Assembly (NCBI RefSeq): GCF_009208105.1
Contig: NZ_WFKL01000001.1
Location: 3,782,001-3,846,000, forward strand
Direction of reading: 5' to 3'
DNA: 64,000 nucleotides
Source of the DNA: Rouxiella sp. S1S-2
Lineage (GTDB): Bacteria > Pseudomonadota > Gammaproteobacteria > Enterobacterales > Enterobacteriaceae
How positions within the stretch are numbered: position 1 is the stretch's first letter; each line of letters opens with the position of its first letter. The notes below the pieces were generated by a model. The model was not told the DNA's origin. It did not search any database and saw only the letters and a list, made by a program, of their open reading frames with translations. Below, piece after piece: positions 49,059 to 57,011 of this stretch. Both the position numbers and the translations under genes were made by a program.

Positions 49059-51710
49059 TTAAATTCTCACGATATTGATCACCACCTGCATCTGCGACTG
49101 GGCCTGCTGGCGGAAGTTCATGTCTACTCCTGTGGTGTTATCAGCAAAGTCGACCGTGATGGCCGAGGTGCTGTAACTGGAGATAACGTTATGTGAATAG
49201 GTGCCGCCACTCGAAAGAACAAACACGCGATAGGAACCACAGTTGCCCGCATAGTTGGTTTTCAGAGTGATGTCATAAATACTGCCCTCATCCAGATGCT
49301 TGTCCTGTGCCGAGTCTTTCAGAGTGGTAATGGTGGTGGACGTGGTGCTGGACGGCCCGAGCTTGATGGCCACCGGCGTTCCCTCATACAGGCGATCCTG
49401 CATATAGAGTTTTTTCTGGAAATTAACGTAGTCCGCCGTTACATACGAGTAGGCTGAAGACTCAACCGGCGTATTGATAAACGCCAACGTGGTGCCTGAG
49501 TTGGTGACGCTCAGTCCGTGGAAGCAGTCAGTGGGGTCCTCATAGGAGTTTTGGTACTGCAGGTTGGAGGTGTGCTGCAGGCCGCCAATGATTCCTGAAA
49601 GATACCCCGCCTTCACTTGAATTCTACCGAACGCCGTCCTTTCAAAGTCATGGAAAATATCGAAGAAGTTGGTTTTGCTGGCATTGTCGCCGCAAAGCGT
49701 GACGGCGGTGTAGGTCAGGCTCACGCCGGTAATTGTGGTACAGCTAATCGTTTGCCCCACGGTCCACGGGAAGGTGCCGCTGCCGTCATAAACTGAAATA
49801 TTGCTGCTAGCAGCCACCACGGCGTAGGTGCTTCCCTGGTAGGTGTAATAGAACAGGAACTCGAGTGGCGTCGTGCCGTTAGTGAGTTTAAGCCCGGTCT
49901 GGCCGGCAATCGACGACAACCCGGTGGTAGAGTCCAGTTCAATAACCCCGACGTAGCGACCGTTATAGTCCCAGTCGCCGCTTAACTGTGCGTACTGACC
50001 GCAGTCGAAGAGCCAGATCCCCCCCCAGTAGTTCGCCGCAATAAACTTGACCGAGACTTTCCAGCCTTCAACGATCGGGTTAGTCCCGGTGGTGCCATTT
50101 TTCAAGAATACGCCGACATAGTTACTCGACCAGTAATCGCCCGTCAGCTGGTTCGAGGAGTTTGGCCACTGGTGCGCGCCGGTGCGGACTACCGCGATAC
50201 AATTGCTCGCTGAGCCGATGTGAATATGCGACAACGCAAAGCCATAGCCGGTTGGGACGATACCGTCAGCTTTGCTACCCCCGTCAAGTACGTTGATAAA
50301 CAGGTTCAGTCCGGTTGCGTTACCGACCAGGTCGCCAATGGAAATCATCGGCGTTGCGTTCCAAAAAGACGTATTGCTCGGGAAGCTGCTGGTCACGCTC
50401 AGGGAGTGAATAGAAATATTCAGACCGTTGCCAAAAATATTACGGATTTTGACCGTGCCGGAAATCGCATAGCTGCCGGTACCGCGCACCTCAAGAATTC
50501 CACGACTCACGGCCGCGTCAATGGCCGCCTGAATAGCCGTCGTCCAGTCACCCGCCGCAGAATTGGTATCGGCGAAATCTTCAATATCCAGATAACGCGC
50601 CAGCTTATTGGTTTGCGAGGCCAGGGTTGTGCCCGAATAGTTAAAGGCTGAACCCAGAGTGCCGTTGGCATAGTCAATAGTTTGGTCATAACCCACGGAA
50701 CCTGCACCCGACGAGGTAGCAAGTGCCGACAATTGATTATTGATAGAGGTCAGGTTGGTTGCCGCTGAATTAAAAGCCGACCCCAGCGTCCCCCCGGTAT
50801 AGCTCACCGTAGAGCTGTAGCCGACTGAACCCGCACCGGACGAGGTAGCGAGTGCTGCCAGTTGATTATTATTGGACGTTAAATTTGTTGCTGCTGAATT
50901 AAAGGCCGAGCCGACGGTGCCGTTGGCATAGCTTACCGTTGAGTCATAACCCACCGAGCCCGCGCCTGATGAAGTAGCGAGTGCGGCCAGTTGGTTATTG
51001 TTTGAGGTCAAATTGGTTGCCGCCGAATTGAAGGCCGATCCGACCGTACCGCTGGCATAGCTCACCGTTGAGTCATAGCCTACAGAGCCTGCGCCAGAAG
51101 AGGTCGCGAGTGCCGCCAGTTTATTGTTATTGGTCGTCAGATTAGTGGCCGCAGAATTGAAGGCTGCCCCAACCGTGCCACTGGTATAGGTCACGGTTGA
51201 GTCATAACCCACAGAACCCGCGCCGGTAGAGGTCGCCAGTGCCGCTAGCTTATTGTTATTGGTCGTCAGATTAGTGGCCGCCTGACTTAATGATGCCCCA
51301 ATGGTGCCGCTGGCGTAGGTCAGCGTTTGGTCATAACCGACATAACCAGAGCCGGTCGTGCCCGAGAGTGCCGACTGCATGGTCTCGAGCGCCCTTTGCG
51401 CCGCCGCGGTTTCGGCGGCGGAGGTAAAGATAACCGAAATGGTTTTTGAGGTTGCGCCGGTTAATGCCGCGGTGACCACATAAGAAGCCGCGGTGATGCT
51501 GGTGACATAGCCAAACACGCTGCCCGCACTCCCAGTAGTGACCGTGCTTGCAGTCAGGGTTGCGCCGGTAGTTACCGAAAGTGTCACGGTGACGTTAGCC
51601 ACGCCCGCGCCGGTTACAGAATCGTTGACCAGTACCTGGAATGAGTTGTTTGAGCTGCCGTCTGCCTGTGCGCCGTTGGTGACGCGAGTTAACGTTAATA
51701 CATTAGCCAT
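49059..51710 (-). CDS. Ig-domain plus beta-helix-like phage-type fibre or tailspike protein
   Basis: 883 residues, no signal peptide. Order: one bacterial Ig-like domain (about 1-97, LVNDSVTGAGVANVTVTL...), a helical linker, six tandem 43-residue repeats (about 125-375; core VGYDSTVSYASGTVGSAFNSAATNL), then at about 385-750 a domain opening DIEDFADTNSAAGDWTTAIQAAIDAA, the usual start of right-handed beta-helix pectate-lyase-type tailspikes, and a C-terminal beta region. The VGYD/GTVG repeat is common in phage tailspike stems. It could bind or cleave a surface polysaccharide. It is last in the leftward lysis unit and has no phage tail genes beside it. Confidence 0.7.
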   Translation of the reverse strand: MANVLTLTRVTNGAQADGSSNNSFQVLVNDSVTGAGVANVTVTLSVTTGATLTASTVTTGSAGSVFGYVTSITAASYVVTAALTGATSKTISVIFTSAAETAAAQRALETMQSALSGTTGSGYVGYDQTLTYASGTIGASLSQAATNLTTNNNKLAALATSTGAGSVGYDSTVTYTSGTVGAAFNSAATNLTTNNNKLAALATSSGAGSVGYDSTVSYASGTVGSAFNSAATNLTSNNNQLAALATSSGAGSVGYDSTVSYANGTVGSAFNSAATNLTSNNNQLAALATSSGAGSVGYSSTVSYTGGTLGSAFNSAATNLTSINNQLSALATSSGAGSVGYDQTIDYANGTLGSAFNYSGTTLASQTNKLARYLDIEDFADTNSAAGDWTTAIQAAIDAAVSRGILEVRGTGSYAISGTVKIRNIFGNGLNISIHSLSVTSSFPSNTSFWNATPMISIGDLVGNATGLNLFINVLDGGSKADGIVPTGYGFALSHIHIGSASNCIAVVRTGAHQWPNSSNQLTGDYWSSNYVGVFLKNGTTGTNPIVEGWKVSVKFIAANYWGGIWLFDCGQYAQLSGDWDYNGRYVGVIELDSTTGLSSIAGQTGLKLTNGTTPLEFLFYYTYQGSTYAVVAASSNISVYDGSGTFPWTVGQTISCTTITGVSLTYTAVTLCGDNASKTNFFDIFHDFERTAFGRIQVKAGYLSGIIGGLQHTSNLQYQNSYEDPTDCFHGLSVTNSGTTLAFINTPVESSAYSYVTADYVNFQKKLYMQDRLYEGTPVAIKLGPSSTTSTTITTLKDSAQDKHLDEGSIYDITLKTNYAGNCGSYRVFVLSSGGTYSHNVISSYSTSAITVDFADNTTGVDMNFRQQAQSQMQVVINIVRI
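50600..51345 (-). repeat. Six tandem 129-base repeats in the fibre gene
   Basis: Six in-frame copies of a 129-base (43-residue) unit, diverged from one another. Successive TTATTGTTATTGGTCGTCAG-type blocks are 129 bases apart (for example 51126 and 51255). Each encodes VGY-x-x-T-[VI]-x-Y-x-x-GT[VL]G-x-A. Confidence 0.85.
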
Positions 51711-51764
51711 AATAATTTCCTTAGGGATTGATTGAGGTGAGGATTGTGGTTAGTGCGTTGTGGA

Positions 51765-52088
51765 TCACTGCTGTCTTGCGACTTCTATTTGGCGGATGCC
51801 GTGGAGCTGGGTATTACAGTTTTCTAAATCGGTGAGTAAAAGCTCATTCCATAGCACCGATGCGCCATAAGTGAGGGGGTCACTGGGCGGTGGAGACGGC
51901 TGGCACTGCGCGAGCAGGCTTGCGGGTATCGGTGTTACGGGAACGTTGACGTACTGCGTTGTAGTGGTTGAACAAGCTGACATTAACGGCAGCAGCAACA
52001 GGCACCAGATTGCACGGTGCCGTTTGAAGAACTCGTTTAATGATAGTTTGTCTCGTCTGACTTGCGGTTTGGTTAGCCTGTTGGTCAT
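51765..52088 (-). CDS. Rz1-like outer membrane spanin
   Basis: Up to 107 residues; lipobox LMSAC at about residue 35-39, then a Pro-rich stretch (VPVTPIPAS, QPSPPPSDP), typical of o-spanin lipoproteins. It overlaps the Rz-like gene in a different frame, the classic nested Rz/Rz1 arrangement. With Rz it fuses inner and outer membranes as the last step of lysis. The exact start is uncertain; a shorter product starting nearer the signal is likely. Confidence 0.8.
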   Translation of the reverse strand: MTNRLTKPQVRRDKLSLNEFFKRHRAIWCLLLLPLMSACSTTTTQYVNVPVTPIPASLLAQCQPSPPPSDPLTYGASVLWNELLLTDLENCNTQLHGIRQIEVARQQ

Positions 52089-52299
52089 TTAGCGTTGCCC
52101 CTGCAATCTGGTTAAAAATACCCACGCTCAGCCCCTGAGACTGGGCGATAAATTCGGCCTCTTTTTTCTGCTGACTCAGCGTGGACAATGAAGCGGCCTG
52201 AGAAACGGTTTGCCCGTAGTAGTGAAAAGCCAGAAAAATAAGCAAGCCGATGCAGGCCATCACCAGCAGAGTGGTCATCACCGCGATTTTATTGATCAT
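51880..52299 (-). CDS. Rz-like inner membrane spanin
   Basis: 139 residues. N-terminal membrane anchor (about 6-27, IAVMTTLLVMACIGLLIFLAF), then a helical, Gln-rich periplasmic stretch (SLSTLSQQKKEAEFIAQSQ). Typical i-spanin. Its start overlaps the endolysin stop by four bases, and Rz1 is nested in its 3' half. Confidence 0.8.
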   Translation of the reverse strand: MINKIAVMTTLLVMACIGLLIFLAFHYYGQTVSQAASLSTLSQQKKEAEFIAQSQGLSVGIFNQIAGATLNDQQANQTASQTRQTIIKRVLQTAPCNLVPVAAAVNVSLFNHYNAVRQRSRNTDTRKPARAVPAVSTAQ

Positions 52300-52790
52300 A
52301 ATTGCCCCATTAGGCAGACTTGCCTCTCAATCTCGCGCCGGTTTATCAGGCCACGGTTGCGTTTTTTATTGACGTAAACCCACCGCCGAAGGTCATCGCA
52401 GGCCTGCCTGGTGTTACCGGCATTAATGTGCCTGAGTAAGGACGATCGTTTGAATGCGCTGACGCCTACATTGTAGGCAAAGGAGTAGAGTGCAGCTCGG
52501 GTGTAGCGGTCTAAGGGGACGGTTACGGCGTTATCGACGGCTGTTTTAACCGATGCCAAATGCTTGTTCAAAAGAACATCACACTCTTTGTCCGAGTAAT
52601 ATTTTCCGGGCAACACGTCGGGACCCGTGATGCCGCTGCACACTGTCCATACCCCGCCAACATCGCGATAGGGCGTGCTTCTCTGCCCTTCAACGCCTTC
52701 AGGACCACCGAGCAGCGAAATTGCGATGGTCAGCGCGGTTGCTCCGCCTAATTTAACCATTTTGCTTTTCAGTTCCGGTGATATGGCCAT
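52296..52790 (-). CDS. SAR endolysin (R21-type GH24 muramidase)
   Basis: 164 residues. A weakly hydrophobic Gly/Ala/Ser/Thr N-terminal helix (about 11-29, MVKLGGATALTIAISLLGG) acts as a signal-anchor-release segment. The GH24 triad is E34 (GVEG), D43 (PYRD) and T49 in GGVWTVCSG, matching the E35-D44-T50 spacing of phage 21 R. C-terminal RRWVYVNKKRNRGLINRREIERQVC is family typical. Starts as TAATG overlapping the holin stop. It is exported by the host Sec system and freed when the membrane depolarises. Confidence 0.88.
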   Translation of the reverse strand: MAISPELKSKMVKLGGATALTIAISLLGGPEGVEGQRSTPYRDVGGVWTVCSGITGPDVLPGKYYSDKECDVLLNKHLASVKTAVDNAVTVPLDRYTRAALYSFAYNVGVSAFKRSSLLRHINAGNTRQACDDLRRWVYVNKKRNRGLINRREIERQVCLMGQL

Positions 52791-53095
52791 TATGTTTCTA
52801 CCTTATTGATGACTTCGTTAACCTCATTGGCAACGCCTGCAGGCTCGATATCAGCATTATTTTTTCTGCCGGCCAGGTAGGACCGAAGTATCTCGGTTCT
52901 CTTTTCGTCCTCGCTTTGCCTCTCCTTTAGGGCAAGTTTGTTATTGCGATAAGAGTTAAATGAAAGCAGTGCGCCAAAAATGGCGCAAAACACATAAATC
53001 CATTGCTCAGTGGTCAGACCCGCCGCACTAAACAGTGCGGTGATCGTGGCCCAGAAATGCGTCCAGAATCCGTCACTTTGTGGGTTCATTTTCAT
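52790..53095 (-). CDS. Pinholin-like holin with dual start
   Basis: 101 residues from ATG 53095, with GGAGGTGGAGA just ahead. The protein begins MKMNPQSD, so two starts two codons apart are possible, the dual-start pattern of lambda S and P21 S that gives holin and antiholin. Two short membrane segments (about 9-28 and 36-55: FWTHFWATITALFSAAGL, WIYVFCAIFGALLSF), then a charged tail. Next to a SAR endolysin this is the pinholin pairing. Function by analogy. Confidence 0.72.
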   Translation of the reverse strand: MKMNPQSDGFWTHFWATITALFSAAGLTTEQWIYVFCAIFGALLSFNSYRNNKLALKERQSEDEKRTEILRSYLAGRKNNADIEPAGVANEVNEVINKVET

Positions 53096-53206
53096 AGTCT
53101 CCACCTCCAACTGCCGTTGGCTGTGCACTGTTGCCATAGGGATTAGCGCCGGAATACGTTGCGACAAGAAGTCAGGGAAGGTTGAGTATTCGGCGCTAAG
53201 GATTTA

Positions 53207-53232
53207 TTGCGGACCGCATGAGTATTTTTTAG
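53207..53232 (-). repeat. Module-boundary box (copy C)
   Basis: TTGCGGACCGCATGAG followed by T/A run. The same GCGGACCGC core lies at 55053-55061 and 56475-56483; a decayed GAACCGCATGA is at 53605-53615. Each copy is at the end of a cargo gene. See the double-terminator repeats. Confidence 0.6.
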
Positions 53233-53248
53233 AGGTATTTGCAAAGGC

Positions 53249-53491
53249 CTAAAGATACTTTTCTTTAAGCGCCACCAGCTCGGCTTCGGCGTCTTGCCCC
53301 AGCACTTCGATCCCTTTTTCGACAAAGGCAACAAATGCCTCAATCCTGGATTTAAACTCTGCCAAAGGCGACGTTATCGCCTCGTTTGAAACTGCTACCG
53401 GCGTGGCAACGGGCAGAACTGCGGCTGCGCTGGCCAGCGAGGCAATGGACTCGCCAGGCTGAGGTATGGAATTGATCGTTTCGTTATTCAT
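53249..53491 (-). CDS. Small protein bearing the shared C-terminal tag
   Basis: 80 residues from ATG 53491 (MNNETINSIPQPGES), after GGAGACTTCA. A Pro/Ser/Ala-rich N-terminal half (about 1-43) is followed by a ~35-residue helical module, FKSRIEAFVAFVEKGIEVLGQDAEAELVALKEKYL in outline (F-x5-F-x2-[FY]-[VF]-[EQ] ... LGQ-[DN] ... LK-x-KY). The same module ends both Ig proteins upstream. No signal peptide. Function unknown; it lies just before the holin. Confidence 0.7.
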   Translation of the reverse strand: MNNETINSIPQPGESIASLASAAAVLPVATPVAVSNEAITSPLAEFKSRIEAFVAFVEKGIEVLGQDAEAELVALKEKYL

Positions 53492-53623
53492 TGAAGTCTC
53501 CTGATACGTTTCGGTTTTGCTCGCGATGACGGGGATGTAATAGAGGCTTTTCAGCCAATTGAACCCATGTTGAATCATTTCGCCCCACCTCTTTTATTAA
53601 GGTTTGAACCGCATGAAATTATT

Positions 53624-53644
53624 GAGCCTGCTCGTAGCAGGCTC
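53624..53644 (-). terminator. Hairpin after Ig-like gene 1
   Basis: GAGCCTGCT / AGCAGGCTC nine-base perfect arms with 3-base loop, 10 bases after the stop at 53654; weak AATAATTT tail. Confidence 0.65.
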
Positions 53645-53653
53645 TTGAAAGCA

Positions 53654-54892
53654 TTACTGATACTTCGCTTTAAGCTGTAAAAATGCCGCACTGACGTTTT
53701 GACTCAGTGTCGAAACATTCTGCTCGACGTAACCGTTGAACGTTTCATCATTAGTTTCAAACGCAGACAGGGCATCGGCCACACTGCTCTGGGTCACTGA
53801 AGCGCCAAGCTGTGACAAGGCGGCCTCCACATTTTGACCAACCGAATCGAGCTGCTGCTGGACATAGGTGATAAACGCTGCCACGTCGGACTTAAACGCG
53901 GTGAGAGAATCATCGCCCGGTTCCGGCAGTGCCGTTTTAGAGACAAAAGTGATGACAGCCGAGGCAAAGGTGCCGTCCTCCAGTGTCGCGGTCAGATTGG
54001 CATTCCCCACGGTGTTGCTAAACACATACGCCACGGCCTGGCCGTTGGCGTCAGTGGTTGCCGGATTGACAGTGAGGTCAAGATTGGCGCCATTGTCTAC
54101 GCTCCATGTCACCTTCTGCCCCGCTGCCACCGCGCCGGTTGAATCGAGCACCGTTGCTGCGACGGTGTTAGCCGACCCGTTTGGCCCGGCCAGTTGATTA
54201 CTGGTGCGAGATAACAGACTGATGCTGAATGGACCGACCGGCGTGGTGACCGGGGGAGTAACCGGCTTAGCGACAAAGTTGATCACCGTGGAGGCTGAGG
54301 TGCCACCCGCCAGCGTCGCGGTCAGGTTGGCATTACCCACAGTGTTGCTAAACACATATGCCACGACCTGACCGTTAACGTCAGTGGTTGCCGGATTAAC
54401 AGTGAGGTCAAGATTAGCGCCATTGTCTACGCTCCATGTCACCGTCTGCCCCGCTGCCACCGCGCCGGTTGAATCGAGCACCGTTGCTGCGACAGTGTTA
54501 GCCGACCCGTTTGGCCCGGCCAGTTGATTACTGGTGCGAGATAACAGACTGATGCTGAAAGGACCGACCGGCGTGGTGACCGGGGGAGTAACCGGCTTGG
54601 CGACAAAGTTGATCACCGTGGAGGCTGAAGTGCCGTCTGCCAGTGTCGCGGTCAGATTGGCATTACCCACGGTATTACTGAATACATAGGCCACCGCCTG
54701 ACCGTTGGCGTCAGTGGTTGCCGGATTGACAGTGAGGTCGAGATTGGCGCCATTATCCGCGCTCCAGGTCAGCTTTAAACCCGCTGCCGCAACCCCATTC
54801 GAGTCAACAACCTTGGCTGCAACCCTATTGGCAGTCCCGTTAGGACCCACGAGTTGATTACTGCTAAGCGCAGTGAAGCTAATTGAGTACAT
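53654..54892 (-). CDS. Three Ig-like domains plus shared C-terminal tag (protein 1)
   Basis: 412 residues, no signal peptide (starts directly at a beta-strand, MYSISFTALSSNQLVGPNG). Three Big-1/invasin-type Ig-like domains (about 1-97, 110-207, 220-317) joined by PVTPPVTTPVG linkers; repeats 2 and 3 are almost identical in DNA. The C-terminal ~85 residues hold two copies of the helical module: FKSDVAAFITYVQQQLDSVGQNV and, at the end, FETNDETFNGYVEQNV ... LQLKAKYQ. Ig domains of this sort present adhesive or structural stalks. Preceded by a double terminator. Confidence 0.75.
   Translation of the reverse strand: MYSISFTALSSNQLVGPNGTANRVAAKVVDSNGVAAAGLKLTWSADNGANLDLTVNPATTDANGQAVAYVFSNTVGNANLTATLADGTSASTVINFVAKPVTPPVTTPVGPFSISLLSRTSNQLAGPNGSANTVAATVLDSTGAVAAGQTVTWSVDNGANLDLTVNPATTDVNGQVVAYVFSNTVGNANLTATLAGGTSASTVINFVAKPVTPPVTTPVGPFSISLLSRTSNQLAGPNGSANTVAATVLDSTGAVAAGQKVTWSVDNGANLDLTVNPATTDANGQAVAYVFSNTVGNANLTATLEDGTFASAVITFVSKTALPEPGDDSLTAFKSDVAAFITYVQQQLDSVGQNVEAALSQLGASVTQSSVADALSAFETNDETFNGYVEQNVSTLSQNVSAAFLQLKAKYQ
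54170..54830 (-). repeat. 330-base Ig-domain repeats
   Basis: Tandem 330-base (110-residue) units: the block GCCGACCCGTTTGGCCCGGC starts at 54171 and again at 54501, with near identity over most of the unit; a third, more diverged copy is one period further on. Close identity implies recent duplication or gene conversion. Confidence 0.88.
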
Positions 54893-54939
54893 AATTATTT
54901 CCTAAGTAGATTTGTGTTTTGGCAGGAATGCCAGGCAAT

Positions 54940-55067
54940 AAAAAAGGGCCACCGAAGTGGCCCTTAAACGCAAAAAACCCCGCCGAGGCGAGGTTTTGCA
55001 GGTGTTGGCTACGTAACTAAGTAACCAGTATTGATAGAGTAAACGCATTTTTGCGGACCGCGTGAGC
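54940..55067 (-). repeat. Duplicated double-terminator module (copy A)
   Basis: Contains, leftward, a copy of the Q-gene 3' end (encoding LTRSAK-x-x-LLY, open only as a fragment), then GTTGGCTACGT..., then two hairpins with T runs at about 54972-54998 (CCTCGCC / GGCGGGG) and 54940-54967 (GGGCCAC / GTGGCCC). The same order is at 56360-56490. It separates Ig gene 2 from Ig gene 1. Confidence 0.82.
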
Positions 55068-55116
55068 GTTTTTTTACTCCGCACGCCATTTATTTTTCGC
55101 CGTCAATGATGACGCG

Positions 55117-56322
55117 TTACTGATACTTTTGTTTGAGCTGTAAAAAGGCTGTATCAACGTTTTGACCCAGCGCCACCAGACCTTGCTGGAAGTAAGTTTC
55201 AAACGTTTGAACATTAGTATCGAACTGGGTCCACGCCGAGGGTACATCTTCAGCCGTGACCGAGGTTGAAAGCTGCAACAACGCGGAACCCACATTTTGC
55301 TCTAACGACGTAAGGGCTTGTTGTACATAGGTGATAAAGGCTGAGACATCGGCTTTAAAGGCGGCCAGTTCCGCTCCCGTTCCAGGATCCCCGTCCGAGG
55401 CAACAAAACTTATTACCAGCGTGGCCGCCGTTCCGTCCGCCAGAGTGGCGTTAACCGTAGCATCACCTGCTGTATCACTGAATACCGCGATGCTGGTCGT
55501 GCCGTTACTTTGGGTTTTCATCTTATTTGAATCAATGAAATAGGCGCCATTATCTACGCTAAAATTTACCGCCTGTTCGGCGATTGCGGTGCCCGTTTCA
55601 TCAATCACTTTCGCCTCAACGACGTCCGGTGCACTGCTTACTATCTGATTATTGACGGAGGCATCAAGTGTGAGTGTCATTTTTCCTGTCGGGTTGACGA
55701 CTGGAGGAGTTCCGGTGTCAGCTACAAAGGAAACCACTGTGCTGGCCGACGTTCCGTCTGTCAGCGTGGCACTCACCGTCGAATCACCGACCGTATTGCT
55801 GTATATGAGAATATTCGCCGTGCCGTTACTGCCGGTTATGGCTTTATTGCCGTCAAGGAAGTAAGCGCCGTTGTCTACGCTGAAACTCACTGACTGTTTA
55901 GCGATGGCGGCCCCGGTAGAATCGATAACTTTTGCCTCTACCACGTCGGCGATATTGCCAACAATTTGATTATTGGTTGAGACATCGAGAGTTAAGGTTA
56001 ACGCACCGACCGGCGTGGTGACCGGTGGCAGACCGGGGTCGGCAATAAACGTCACAACAACAGTGGCCGAGGTGCCATCGACAAGCTTTGCGGTTACCGT
56101 CGAGTTGCCCACGGTATGGCTGAATACTGAAATAGTGTTGGTGCCATTACTTCCTGTCGTAACAGTATTTCCAAGAAAATAGGCGTTATTGTCGGCGCTA
56201 AATTTGACCACCTGTCCAGATACGGCGGCGCCGGCATCATCGACGACTTTAGCCTCAACAACATCTGCAATTTTTCCCACAATTTGATTATTGGTTGATA
56301 GAGAAAGGGTCAAGGTATACAT
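55117..56322 (-). CDS. Three Ig-like domains plus shared C-terminal tag (protein 2)
   Basis: 401 residues, no signal peptide (MYTLTLSLSTNNQIVGKIADVV). Three Ig-like domains at about 1-95, 108-205 and 217-313 with ~107-residue period and PPVTTPVG-type linkers; the DNA repeats are less alike than in protein 1. The C-terminal ~80 residues again hold two helical modules: FKADVSAFITYVQQALTSLEQNV and the ending FDTNVQTFETYFQQGLVALGQNV ... LQLKQKYQ. It is the first cargo gene after Q and its double terminator. Confidence 0.75.
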   Translation of the reverse strand: MYTLTLSLSTNNQIVGKIADVVEAKVVDDAGAAVSGQVVKFSADNNAYFLGNTVTTGSNGTNTISVFSHTVGNSTVTAKLVDGTSATVVVTFIADPGLPPVTTPVGALTLTLDVSTNNQIVGNIADVVEAKVIDSTGAAIAKQSVSFSVDNGAYFLDGNKAITGSNGTANILIYSNTVGDSTVSATLTDGTSASTVVSFVADTGTPPVVNPTGKMTLTLDASVNNQIVSSAPDVVEAKVIDETGTAIAEQAVNFSVDNGAYFIDSNKMKTQSNGTTSIAVFSDTAGDATVNATLADGTAATLVISFVASDGDPGTGAELAAFKADVSAFITYVQQALTSLEQNVGSALLQLSTSVTAEDVPSAWTQFDTNVQTFETYFQQGLVALGQNVDTAFLQLKQKYQ

Positions 56323-56359
56323 GGAAGTGTCCTTCTTTATTTTGTAGGTACATGGGTCG

Positions 56360-56490
56360 AAAAAAAAGGGCCACCGAAGTGACCCTTTACATGTAAAAAC
56401 CCCACCAAGGCGAGGTTTTTACTGGCGTTGGCTACGTGACTCAGTAACCAGTATTAATACAGTAGCGGGCTTTTTGCGGACCGCGTGAGC
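56360..56490 (-). repeat. Double-terminator module (copy B, at the Q 3' end)
   Basis: Two hairpins with T runs, about 56395-56420 (CCTCGCC / GGTGGGG type) and 56360-56387 (GGGTCAC / GTGGCCC), directly after the Q stop. The right part, 56454-56490, is the coding end of Q (VLTRSAKSPLLY). Position matches a lambdoid tR' that Q would have to override to transcribe the genes beyond. Confidence 0.82.
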
Positions 56491-56885
56491 ACTTTTTTCG
56501 GTTCACGATAAATTTCCACAGTCGGGTCCATATCCAGCGGTACGTCGAGCATCGCCAGGCAACCCTCAACAAAACCCTCAGCCATTTGCAGCATAATACG
56601 CACCAGCTTTTCATCCCTTTTCATGACCCGGGCAATGGCGCGCTTCGGCTGATTCATAACGTAATGCAGAACCAGCAGCTGATACTCCTCAGGCCTAAGG
56701 GTTTTTAATCGCGTGATACATCCGTCAATCAGCAAACCGTCGTCATCGCAGCATGAAAGACGCGACTTTGAGCTGTTAGGTAACAAACTTTTGAAGCCGT
56801 TCGCCGTTCTCTGCCAGTCCAGTTGACTGTTATCCGCCGCCGCCCAACCGCCCCAGCGCTCTAAAACTTGTGGTATATCTCTCAT
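56454..56885 (-). CDS. Phage antitermination protein Q (phi21/phi80 type)
   Basis: 143 residues: MRDIPQVLERWGGWAAADNSQ, CCDDDGLLIDGCITRLK and LQMAEGFVEGCLAMLDVPLDMD are the marks of the Q1-type antiterminators of lambdoid phages. Q loads on RNA polymerase at the late promoter and lets it pass terminators. The first terminators it would meet lie right after its own stop codon. It is the first gene leftward of the repressor region. Confidence 0.85.
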   Translation of the reverse strand: MRDIPQVLERWGGWAAADNSQLDWQRTANGFKSLLPNSSKSRLSCCDDDGLLIDGCITRLKTLRPEEYQLLVLHYVMNQPKRAIARVMKRDEKLVRIMLQMAEGFVEGCLAMLDVPLDMDPTVEIYREPKKVLTRSAKSPLLY

Positions 56886-56910
56886 AAGATGTCCTCTACA
56901 GGTCGCGTAA

Positions 56911-56991
56911 TCATGCTTTGCCGCCTTGCAGCTGCGGGAACTTTTCCAGATTGAGGGCGCTAAACCCTGCGCTGGCTTCTCTAAGTTTCAT
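56911..56991 (-). other. Short open frame ahead of Q, possibly a remnant
   Basis: 26 codons (MKLREASAGFSALNLEKFPQ...) with no ribosome site, ending 26 bases before Q. It may be the tail of a lost phage gene or chance. Not called as a gene. Confidence 0.25.
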
Positions 56992-57011
56992 TTGCAAACG
57001 TGCTTCACAAG

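Noticed and set aside
53654..54892. CRISPR-like reading of the regular repeats
   Set aside because: The period is 330 bases and in frame; the repeats encode Ig-like domains.
56911..56991. A cro-like gene between repressor and Q
   Set aside because: The only open frame is 26 codons, without ribosome site or helix-turn-helix.
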